Below are positions 1-5,404 of a stretch of DNA of 9,159 bases, in pieces (the stretch's first letter is position 1; every line of letters begins with the position of its first letter). The stretch covers positions 1 through 9,159 of the forward strand of contig WRCI01000060.1 in the NCBI GenBank assembly GCA_009784145.1. Reading direction: 5' to 3'. The DNA comes from Methanobrevibacter sp. (lineage in GTDB: Archaea > Methanobacteriota > Methanobacteria > Methanobacteriales > Methanobacteriaceae). Position numbers and translations under genes: made by a program. Below the pieces are notes generated by a model. It was not told the DNA's origin and searched no databases. It was given only the letters and a program-made list of their open reading frames with translations.

Positions 1-35
1 AATATTATTTGATATAATTTTAAATAATATTATTT

Positions 36-145
36 TGATATTTAAAAATTGTATATTTAAAAATTGTATATTTAAAAATTGTATATTTAAAAATTATATA
101 TTTAAAAATTATATATTTAAAAATTATATATTTAAAAATTATATA
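36..145. repeat. 15-bp AT-rich tandem repeat array
   Basis: About seven head-to-tail copies of a 15-bp unit (RTATATTTAAAAATT) start at 36, 51, 66, 81, 96, 111 and 126, with a partial copy at 141-145. The ten-base core TTTAAAAATT is identical in all seven. The first base of the unit is G in the copies at 51, 66 and 81 and A in the copies at 96, 111, 126 and 141; the first copy (TGATA) is degenerate. The array lies directly upstream of the probable promoter of the small membrane-protein gene at 204. It contains no open frame. It may be a slippage-prone microsatellite-like tract, or AT-rich curved DNA upstream of a promoter; the sequence does not decide between these. Confidence 0.95.
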
Positions 146-154
146 AAAAAATAA

Positions 155-196
155 TTAGTAATTTATAAATTTAATAATTAATATAACAATTTGGAG
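155..196 (+). promoter_or_regulatory. Probable promoter and RBS of the 204-569 gene
   Basis: A TATA-like element (TTTATAAAT, about 162-170) lies some 25 bases upstream of the region where transcription would start (about 187-193). A Shine-Dalgarno GGAG follows at 193-196, seven bases before the ATG at 204. The surroundings are so AT-rich that TATA-like matches are cheap. The spacing and the good RBS support this one, but no distinct BRE stands out. Confidence 0.45.
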
Positions 197-203
197 AACT
201 TTT

Positions 204-569
204 ATGTCGTATAATAAAAGAATTCAGCAACTTTCAATAGTTTTTGCCTTTGTAATGATAATATGGGCATCCCTTCCTTTTTTAAATTTAGGTGGAATGT
301 CTATTGACTCAAATTCAATAGCTTCTAGTGTAATTTTTGTGTTGATAGGAATAGCTTACCCATTAGTTGTATTCAAACCACAATGGAATAAAATAGTTTT
401 GTTAATTGAAGGAATAGTTTTTATAGCTGTAGGACTTATCTTTTTAGAATTTCCATATGAACTTTTTTTCATAATAATAGGAATAATTTTTACTATTTTA
501 GCTATTTTAGCTTATCTTAGAAAGTTACCTTCAGGACTTTTACGATTTTTTTATAAAAACCCTAAATAA
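204..569 (+). CDS. Small four-helix membrane protein, family not recognised
   Basis: This is a 121-residue protein that I cannot assign to a named family. It is mostly hydrophobic, with four likely transmembrane segments near residues 10-28, 39-57, 64-82 and 86-104. The N-terminus is short and basic (K5, R6). The C-terminal tail is basic (R106, K107, R114, K118, K121). By the positive-inside rule both ends should face the cytoplasm, which fits an even helix number. No catalytic or metal-binding motif is visible. The ATG at 204 is supported by GGAG seven bases upstream. The stop is only six bases before the first ATG of the SdpI-like gene, so the two are probably co-transcribed and may act together. 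It could be an accessory or partner of the SdpI-like protein; that is inference from position only. Confidence 0.75.
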   Translation: MSYNKRIQQLSIVFAFVMIIWASLPFLNLGGMSIDSNSIASSVIFVLIGIAYPLVVFKPQWNKIVLLIEGIVFIAVGLIFLEFPYELFFIIIGIIFTILAILAYLRKLPSGLLRFFYKNPK

Positions 570-575
570 GTTTTG

Positions 576-1259
576 ATGGTTATGAAAATTATAAAGTTTG
601 TATTTCCTTTAGTTGTTTTAAATTTAATAGCTTTGATTTTAGTAAGTTTTGGACTTCCAGATATAGTTCCTATTCACATAAATCTAGATGGTGCTGTAGA
701 TGGGTTTGCTTCTAAATGGTATATTCCAATTATAGGAATGATTCCAATTTTCATAGCTATTATTTATATCATTTATTGTTACACTGTAGATGAAATTAAT
801 TTAAATAAAAATATTGAAGATAAGCTGATTCCAGCAGTAACTATTCTTGTTATGGTTTTTAGTTGGATTCCAGTATTTTTAGCATTAGCATTAACTAATA
901 TTAATGGTGTCATTTCTCAAAATTTCTTGATAGTTGAAATAAGTGTATTTATATCAATCATACTAGCTATTTTCTTTGTTATTGTAGCTCATTACATGGA
1001 AGATATTAAACCAAATAATTATCTTGGTATTAGGACTCCTTGGACACTTAAAAATGATTTAGTGTGGGAAAAAACCCATAGACTTGGATCTTATACTTTT
1101 ATGATAGCTGGATTTATTTTAATAGTTTATGGTTTAGCTACATTTATTAGTGAGAATTTTATTTATCTTGGTATTGGTTTGTTTATAGCTATTTTTTTAG
1201 CTGCATTTATTCCAATTATTTATTCTTATTATGAGTTTAAGAAACTTAATGGTTATTAA
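576..1259 (+). CDS. SdpI/DUF1648-family integral membrane protein
   Basis: This is a protein of about 227 residues with roughly six transmembrane segments (near 9-25, 49-67, 84-106, 118-138, 173-190 and 195-217). The N-terminal part shows the DUF1648 pattern: a helix followed by LPDIVPIHINLDGAVDGFAS at 27-46. The C-terminal part carries the SdpI signature, NNYLGIRTPWTL at 147-158, followed by W164 and TH at 167-168. In Bacillus subtilis, SdpI is a membrane immunity protein against the SdpC toxin that also sequesters the repressor SdpR. Most family members, including archaeal ones, have no proven role, so immunity here is only a possibility. The start is uncertain: a TTG at 573 and ATGs at 576 and 582 are all in frame, and none has a clear Shine-Dalgarno. 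Coupling to the gene ending at 569 is likely. No toxin-like or ArsR-type repressor gene is seen within the window. The last codons and stop lie inside the first unit of a 20-bp tandem repeat. Confidence 0.85.
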   Translation: MVMKIIKFVFPLVVLNLIALILVSFGLPDIVPIHINLDGAVDGFASKWYIPIIGMIPIFIAIIYIIYCYTVDEINLNKNIEDKLIPAVTILVMVFSWIPVFLALALTNINGVISQNFLIVEISVFISIILAIFFVIVAHYMEDIKPNNYLGIRTPWTLKNDLVWEKTHRLGSYTFMIAGFILIVYGLATFISENFIYLGIGLFIAIFLAAFIPIIYSYYEFKKLNGY

Positions 1260-1542
1260 ATGATATTTGTGATTATTAAATAGTATTGGTGTTTATTGAA
1301 TAGTAATAAGGATTATTGAAGGGTAATAATGGTTATTGGATAGTAATAATGGTTATTGGATAGTAATAATGGTTATTGGATAGTAATAATGGTTATTGAA
1401 GGGTAATAATGGTTATTTAATAGTATTGGTGTTTATTGAATAGTAATAAGGATTATTGAAGAATATTGGTGTTTATTAAATGATAGTTGGTGATTATTAA
1501 AAAATATTGGAGATTATTAAAAAAATATTAGTAATTATTAAA
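1241..1542. repeat. 20-bp tandem repeat array (about 15 units)
   Basis: About fifteen tandem units of 20 bases (two of 21) run from the 3' end of the SdpI-like gene to about 1542. The best-conserved core is TAGTAATAATGGTTATTGGA at 1341-1360 and again at 1361-1380, with a one-base variant at 1381-1400. Units diverge toward both edges. Bases 1279-1321 are identical to 1419-1461, an offset of 140 bases or seven units, so blocks of units have been duplicated. The core units contain a dyad, AATAA-TGG-TTATT. The variant at 1301 and 1441 keeps it as AATAA-GGA-TTATT. The period is not a multiple of three and stops occur in all forward frames, so it is not coding. There are no spacers of CRISPR type. 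It would be transcribed as the 3' UTR of the upstream gene if transcription reads through. Confidence 0.95.
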
Positions 1543-1567
1543 AAAATTATTTCTATTTTAATATTAT

Positions 1568-1603
1568 GATTATAAAATTTGATTATAAAACTTGATTATA
1601 ATA
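1568..1603. repeat. Three 13-bp direct repeats upstream of the ahaH promoter
   Basis: The motif GATTATAAAA occurs at 1568-1577 and 1581-1590, and as GATTATAATA at 1594-1603, giving an exact 13-base period. This is a separate register from the 20-bp array just upstream. It lies about 130-160 bases before the TATA box of the ATP synthase operon. It could be a regulator-binding array or simply drift in AT-rich DNA. Confidence 0.7.
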
Positions 1604-1656
1604 GGGGATTATTATTTCTCTATCTTTATAAGATTATGTTATATCAGGGGATAATC
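1603..1656. promoter_or_regulatory. Operator-like direct and inverted repeats upstream of ahaH
   Basis: AGGGGATWAT appears twice, at 1603-1612 and 1646-1655. The G4 runs stand out sharply in this AT-rich stretch. In addition GATTAT at 1632-1637 and ATAATC at 1651-1656 form perfect six-base inverted arms separated by 13 bases. These elements lie about 75-130 bases upstream of the ahaH TATA box, where an activator or repressor could bind. No known regulator consensus is recognised. Confidence 0.4.
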
Positions 1657-1720
1657 AATAAATAGGAAAAATAAACAATTAATTTATAAATTTTTGATTA
1701 ATATTTTCTATTAAAGTTAA

Positions 1721-1776
1721 GTAGAAAAAGATATATATAATGCATAATAAAATTCTAAATTACTTGGTGGTTAATT
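1721..1776 (+). promoter_or_regulatory. Archaeal promoter and RBS of the ATP synthase operon
   Basis: A purine-rich BRE (GAAAAAG, 1724-1730) directly precedes a TATA box (ATATATATAA, 1731-1740), the standard archaeal arrangement for TFB and TBP. Transcription would be expected to begin about 22-27 bases downstream of the box centre, near 1758-1763. The 5' UTR would then be very short and just include the Shine-Dalgarno GGTGGT at 1766-1771, five bases before the ahaH ATG at 1777. This is the clearest promoter in the window. Confidence 0.8.
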
Positions 1777-2091
1777 ATGACAGAGATATCAGAAGCTATT
1801 AAAGAAATTAAAAAAGCTGAAAACGATGCTGATCAATTAATTGAAGATTCTAATGTCAAATCTACGGAAATGATTGAAGATTCAAAAGTTAAATCTGATG
1901 AGATAATCCAGACAGCTAAGAACTCAGCTAATGAAGAGGCTAAAGATATTATTTTTAAGTCAGAAGAAGACGCAAGAAAAGAAGCTAATTCTATAACATC
2001 TAAAGCTAAAGAAGATACTATTTCTATTAAAAATAAAGCTATGGATAATGTTGATGAAGCAGCTTCGCTTATTGTTAAAAATATATTGTAG
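1777..2091 (+). CDS. ahaH: A-type ATP synthase subunit H (peripheral stalk)
   Basis: This is a 104-residue, highly charged, almost entirely helical protein. It pairs with subunit E in the peripheral stalks that stop the A3B3 head turning with the rotor. From I11 onward small or aliphatic residues recur every 11 positions: I11, I22, I33, I44, A55, A66, A77, A88 and I99. This is the hendecad pattern of the right-handed coiled coil known for E/H (E/G) stalks. Residues 22-32 and 33-43 are near-duplicates (IEDSxVKSxEx). There are no cysteines and no membrane segment. The length agrees with the family. The ATG at 1777 has GGTGGT five bases upstream and sits behind the operon promoter. The stop lies 10 bases before ahaI. 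The synonym is atpH; by sequence alone it is a generic coiled coil, and the operon position makes the call secure. Confidence 0.93.
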   Translation: MTEISEAIKEIKKAENDADQLIEDSNVKSTEMIEDSKVKSDEIIQTAKNSANEEAKDIIFKSEEDARKEANSITSKAKEDTISIKNKAMDNVDEAASLIVKNIL

Positions 2092-2101
2092 TGTGAGATG
2101 A

Positions 2102-4114
2102 ATGTTCCAGACAGCTAGAATGCGTAAACTTAAAATAATATCATTGAATCAGTACTCTGATTCTATTGTGCAAACATTGCATGAAGAGGGTATTGTACAG
2201 ATTGATGATGTTTCAGAGCGTATTCAGCAGAATCCTGATTGGAAAAACCTTTTAGAACCTTCAAAAATCACGCCTTTAACAGGTAGACTTTCTTCCCTAT
2301 TGATGAAAACAACTGGTCTTTCTGAACTTTTAGGAGATGCACTTACAGGTGATCTTGGTATGAAAGATATGTTAAAATCTTTCATTTCTCCAGAAATTCC
2401 AGAAAAGAAGGAAATCGAAAATATTAAGGCTGAGGATTTAATTGTCAAAGCTGAAAATTTGCTTGATGAAGTAGAATCTCAAACAAAGGTTATAGAAAAT
2501 CAAAAAAATGTCTTAAGCAGTAAAAAAAGTGAACTTATAGCTTATGAGAGTATTGCTAATAAAATGTTAAAATTAGACATGGACTTAGCTATTCTAAATG
2601 ATACAAAGTACACTTCAACTATTGTAGGAAGGATAGATGCTGAATCTGCAAATAAGTTTAAAGAAAAATCGGTAAAAATTACTGATAAATTGTTAATTTT
2701 AGAAGAATCTGCAAATACTGAAGATAAAAATACATCTGATGAAATTATTGTTATTGTGACTTTAAATGAGTTTAAAGAAGAAATCTCTGCTTTACTTAGA
2801 AAATTTGAGTTTGAAAAATTTGAAATTCAAGGTCTTTCAGGTAAACCTAGTGAGATAATAACATCGATAAAATCAGAATTAGATTCTTTAGATGCAGAAG
2901 AGAATAATCTAAACTCCCAGCTTAAAGAAATAGCTGAAAAATGGGATGATGAGATTATAGTTCTAAAAGAACAATTAGAAATTGAGAAAGATAGAAATGA
3001 AATTTTCGCTTCCTTTGCTAAAACAGATAAAACTGTATTTCTTGAAGCATGGGTTCCTTTAAAAGATGTAGACAAAGTTAAATCTTTAGTTGATTATGAA
3101 AGTGAAGGACATTGTGAAATTGAAGTTGAAAACATTGGGGAAGATGATACTAATGTTCCTGTTCTCCAAAATAATCCAAGTTTTGCAAAACCATATGAAT
3201 TTCTTGTTGGTTTGTATGCTCCGGTTAAATATAATGAAGTTGACCCTACCATTTTGTTTTGGATATTATTCCCATTTATATTTGGTTTTTGTTTAACTGA
3301 TACTATATATGGGGCTTTATTTGCTATTATGGGAGTTATTGCTGTTAGAGGAGTAGGTAAAACTAGTGAAGCCTTCCATTCCTTAGGTATGATATCTATT
3401 TATTGTGGAGTTTGGGGTACAGTTTTAGGATTTTTAACTAATGGATTTATGGGGGATTTCCTCTTAAGATTCTTTGGTTTTAATTCACCGTTAATTATTA
3501 TTGATGCATTTGCAGTTCCTCAAATAGTCCTTATTATAGCTCTTGCATTTGGTCTTTTCCATGTTAATATGGGGCTTATTATAGGTACAATTAATAAATT
3601 TAGATATGGTGAAAAGAAAGAAGCATTAGGGTCTAATATTGTATGGCTTATTTTAGAAGTAGGAATTATCTTTTTAGCACTAGGTTTTATGATGCCATCT
3701 ATTGGAATGATAGGTATGGGTATTGGAGGAGTTTGTGTTGCAGCTACATTAGCAATATTGCTTTATACTGATGGTGCTTTTGGATTAATGAACATATTTT
3801 CATTTATGGGTAATATTTTATCATATGCTCGTCTTTTAGCTTTATGTTTATCTACTGCGGGAATAGCTATGACTATTAATATTCTTGCTGCATTAATTGG
3901 TGATATGATACCAATTCCAATTATTGGAATGATTATATTTGTTATTATAATTGTCTTTGGACACATTGCTAATTTCCTTATACAGATTATGGGCGGATTT
4001 ATTAATACCCTTCGTTTGCATTTTGTTGAATTCTTTGCCCAGTTCTATATGGGAGGACGTAATGCATTTAAACCTTTTAACTCAAATAGGACAATTACAA
4101 AACTGAAAAAATGA
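2102..4114 (+). CDS. ahaI: A-type ATP synthase subunit I (stator, a-subunit)
   Basis: This 670-residue stator subunit forms the ion half-channels against the K ring. Residues 1 to about 370 are a soluble cytoplasmic arm with coiled-coil stretches (about 110-155 and 255-295). It opens with the family pattern MRKLKIISL and the EEGIVQIDDVSERIQQ segment. The membrane domain begins after YNEVDPT (378-384) and FWILFPFIFGFCLTDT, and holds about seven to eight helices. R577, in LSYARLLALCLS, corresponds to the essential channel arginine of V-type a subunits. R638, in NTLRLHFVEFF, corresponds to the second conserved helix-8 arginine, with E643 nearby. The TAG of ahaH is 10 bases upstream. A weak GTGAG at 2093-2097 serves the ATG at 2102; an in-frame ATG at 2120 would start at M7 but drop conserved-looking residues. 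The length is normal and no frameshift is seen. Confidence 0.96.
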   Translation: MFQTARMRKLKIISLNQYSDSIVQTLHEEGIVQIDDVSERIQQNPDWKNLLEPSKITPLTGRLSSLLMKTTGLSELLGDALTGDLGMKDMLKSFISPEIPEKKEIENIKAEDLIVKAENLLDEVESQTKVIENQKNVLSSKKSELIAYESIANKMLKLDMDLAILNDTKYTSTIVGRIDAESANKFKEKSVKITDKLLILEESANTEDKNTSDEIIVIVTLNEFKEEISALLRKFEFEKFEIQGLSGKPSEIITSIKSELDSLDAEENNLNSQLKEIAEKWDDEIIVLKEQLEIEKDRNEIFASFAKTDKTVFLEAWVPLKDVDKVKSLVDYESEGHCEIEVENIGEDDTNVPVLQNNPSFAKPYEFLVGLYAPVKYNEVDPTILFWILFPFIFGFCLTDTIYGALFAIMGVIAVRGVGKTSEAFHSLGMISIYCGVWGTVLGFLTNGFMGDFLLRFFGFNSPLIIIDAFAVPQIVLIIALAFGLFHVNMGLIIGTINKFRYGEKKEALGSNIVWLILEVGIIFLALGFMMPSIGMIGMGIGGVCVAATLAILLYTDGAFGLMNIFSFMGNILSYARLLALCLSTAGIAMTINILAALIGDMIPIPIIGMIIFVIIIVFGHIANFLIQIMGGFINTLRLHFVEFFAQFYMGGRNAFKPFNSNRTITKLKK

Positions 4115-4269
4115 TTTATATTCTAAAAATTTTAAATGATTTGTATTTTAAGGAAATACACTTATATAAATTATAATTAAAAAATTATTAAAAAATAAAC
4201 TATAATAAAATATAAAAAAAATAATAATAAAGATTTGAATAAATTTTAAAATAAAGGAGAATAAATAAA
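4115..4269 (+). promoter_or_regulatory. Internal promoter/leader between ahaI and ahaK
   Basis: This 155-base AT-rich gap is the largest inside the operon. A 7-bp inverted repeat (TGTATTT at 4142-4148, AAATACA at 4154-4160, loop of five) abuts a TATA-like CTTATATAAA at 4161-4170. The purine-rich AAGGAAA at 4150-4156 could act as a BRE. Transcription would then start near 4185-4190, giving a leader of about 80 bases that is almost free of G and C. AAAGGAG at 4253-4259, ten bases before the ATG, is a good ribosome binding site. The stem could instead be an mRNA processing or attenuation element. The arrangement fits extra expression of the high-copy K subunit. Confidence 0.5.
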
Positions 4270-4758
4270 ATGGCGTTAGAAATTACTTTAGGAACTGCTT
4301 TAGCAGGTGTTGGTGCTGGAGTGGCTATAGGTTTTGCAGCTTTTGGCTCAGCTTTTGGACAAGGTATAGCAGCAGCTTCATCTGTTGGTGCTATAGCTCA
4401 AGATGGTGACATGTTTGCTCGAAGTCTTATTTTCACGGTTTTCATGGAAACTCAAGCTATTTATGGATTTTTGATTGCTGTATTGCTTATGGTATTTTCA
4501 GGATTAATGGGCGGAGGAGCAGGACTTTCTACTGGAGCAGGTATTATTGCTGTTGGTGCAGGTCTAGCTATTGGTTTCGCAGCTTTTGGTTCTGCATTAG
4601 GACAAGGTATAGCAGCAGCTTCATCCGTTGGTGCAATTGTTGAAGATAACGATATGTTTGCTCGTGGTCTCATTTTCACTGTGTTAATGGAAACTCAAGC
4701 TATTTATGGTTTCTTGATTGCTATCTTGCTCATGGTATTCGGCGGAATAATAAGTTAG
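4270..4758 (+). CDS. ahaK: A-type ATP synthase subunit K (proteolipid, duplicated hairpin)
   Basis: This is the 162-residue membrane rotor subunit (c/K). It contains two tandem helical hairpins, four transmembrane helices in all, at about 10-43, 52-78, 91-124 and 133-160. Residues 13-78 and 94-159 match at 56 of 66 positions with no gap and a period of 81 residues. Both hairpins keep the ion-carrying glutamate (E60 and E141) in the motif METQAIYG. T61/T142, Q62/Q143 and Y65/Y146 are also kept, as is the outer-helix Q31/Q112. These match the residue types that hold Na+ in characterised V-type K rings, so Na+ coupling is likely; Na+-driven synthesis has been reported for a Methanobrevibacter enzyme. 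Eukaryotic and Enterococcus duplicated subunits have only one carboxylate per two hairpins, unlike this one. The ATG has AAAGGAG ten bases upstream, and its stop overlaps the ahaE ribosome binding site. Confidence 0.96.
   Translation: MALEITLGTALAGVGAGVAIGFAAFGSAFGQGIAAASSVGAIAQDGDMFARSLIFTVFMETQAIYGFLIAVLLMVFSGLMGGGAGLSTGAGIIAVGAGLAIGFAAFGSALGQGIAAASSVGAIVEDNDMFARGLIFTVLMETQAIYGFLIAILLMVFGGIIS
4306..4746 (+). repeat. Internal 243-bp in-frame duplication within ahaK
   Basis: The two hairpin-coding halves (4306-4503 and 4549-4746) align at a fixed 243-base offset. DNA identity is high in places: 26 bases are identical at 4357-4382 and 4600-4625, and 23 bases at 4444-4466 and 4687-4709. These cover the Q-containing outer helix and the glutamate-containing inner helix. 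Codon choice is shared as well as residues in those stretches, which suggests gene conversion between halves or strong constraint. Confidence 0.92.
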
Positions 4759-4772
4759 GAGGTCTAACTGTG
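4756..4772 (+). promoter_or_regulatory. Shine-Dalgarno overlapping the ahaK stop; GTG start of ahaE
   Basis: AGGAGGT at 4757-4763 is a near-perfect anti-16S match. It includes the last two bases of the ahaK TAG stop and lies six bases before a GTG at 4770. This decides the GTG start of ahaE and implies that ribosomes finishing ahaK help start ahaE. Confidence 0.85.
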
Positions 4773-5393
4773 AGCTCTGGATCAGAAAAAATTGTTTCTA
4801 ATATTCTTTCGGAAGCTCAGAAAGAAGCTGATGAAATCATCCAAAAAACAGAATTAGAGATTAAAACTCTTGAAGAGAAAGGATCTAAAATTGCTGATTT
4901 GGAGAAAAATAAGATTTTAGATGATGCAAATAAGCAATCTAAAATGAAATATCAGCAGAGAATATCTGAAGCTAAAATGGAATCTCGTAGATTAGTGTTA
5001 GAAACAAGAGAAGAAGTAATAGAAGAATCTTTTAATAAAGCAAATGAAGAATTAAGTAAAATCGCCCACACTTCAGATAAAGAGTATGTTGATTCTTTAA
5101 AAGGAATTATTGAAGAAGCAGCTATTGAAATTGGTGGGGGAGATTTAATAATACATACTAAAGAAGAGGATGTAAATAAAATTGAAAGCATTGTCGATAG
5201 TATAATAAATAATGTTAAATCTGAAACTGGAAATGATACTAAATTTGAGTTTGGTCAAGCTATTGATACCATTGGTGGAGCCATTTTAAAAACTAAAAAT
5301 GGGGAAATTGAGGTTAATAATACTATAGAAGCTCGTTTATCAAGATATAAGAAAAATTTACGTAGCCAAGTAGCTAAAATTTTATTTGATTAG
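4770..5393 (+). CDS. ahaE: A-type ATP synthase subunit E (peripheral stalk)
   Basis: This 207-residue soluble protein binds H in the peripheral stalk and attaches the stalk to the top of the A3B3 head. Residues 5 to about 100 form a long charged helix (SEAQKEADEIIQKTE and following) with small residues at regular spacing. Residues about 105-207 form the globular alpha/beta head-binding domain, with the family patterns GGAILKTKNGEIEVNNT and EARL near 175-196. The C-terminal RSQVAKILF is typical. The length is normal for the family. The start is a GTG at 4770 chosen by the optimal AGGAGGT upstream. The gene begins 11 bases after ahaK and ends 11 bases before ahaC. The family is also called V-type E. 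Confidence 0.95.
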   Translation: MSSGSEKIVSNILSEAQKEADEIIQKTELEIKTLEEKGSKIADLEKNKILDDANKQSKMKYQQRISEAKMESRRLVLETREEVIEESFNKANEELSKIAHTSDKEYVDSLKGIIEEAAIEIGGGDLIIHTKEEDVNKIESIVDSIINNVKSETGNDTKFEFGQAIDTIGGAILKTKNGEIEVNNTIEARLSRYKKNLRSQVAKILFD

Positions 5394-5404
5394 GGGAGAT
5401 TATT

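Noticed and set aside
573..575. TTG at 573 as the start of the SdpI-like gene
   Set aside because: An ATG follows immediately at 576 and another at 582; nothing upstream favours the rare TTG. The true start among 576 and 582 remains open.
1324..1420. Repeated mini-frames (ATG-GTT-ATT-GGA-TAG) in each core unit, or a repeat-encoded peptide
   Set aside because: Each is four codons long with no consistent ribosome binding site, and the 20-base period shifts frame so no longer peptide can form on either strand.
1241..1542. CRISPR array
   Set aside because: The repeats are directly contiguous at 20 bases, diverged from each other and without unique spacers; no cas gene is near.
1566..1595. Nine-codon frame before the ahaH promoter (upstream peptide)
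   Set aside because: No Shine-Dalgarno, and it lies upstream of the predicted transcription start; an ATG in AT-rich DNA is expected by chance.
1543..1620. Transcription terminator after the SdpI-like gene
   Set aside because: Only short mixed T stretches are present, with no clean oligo-T run or stable stem; AT richness makes any call here unreliable.
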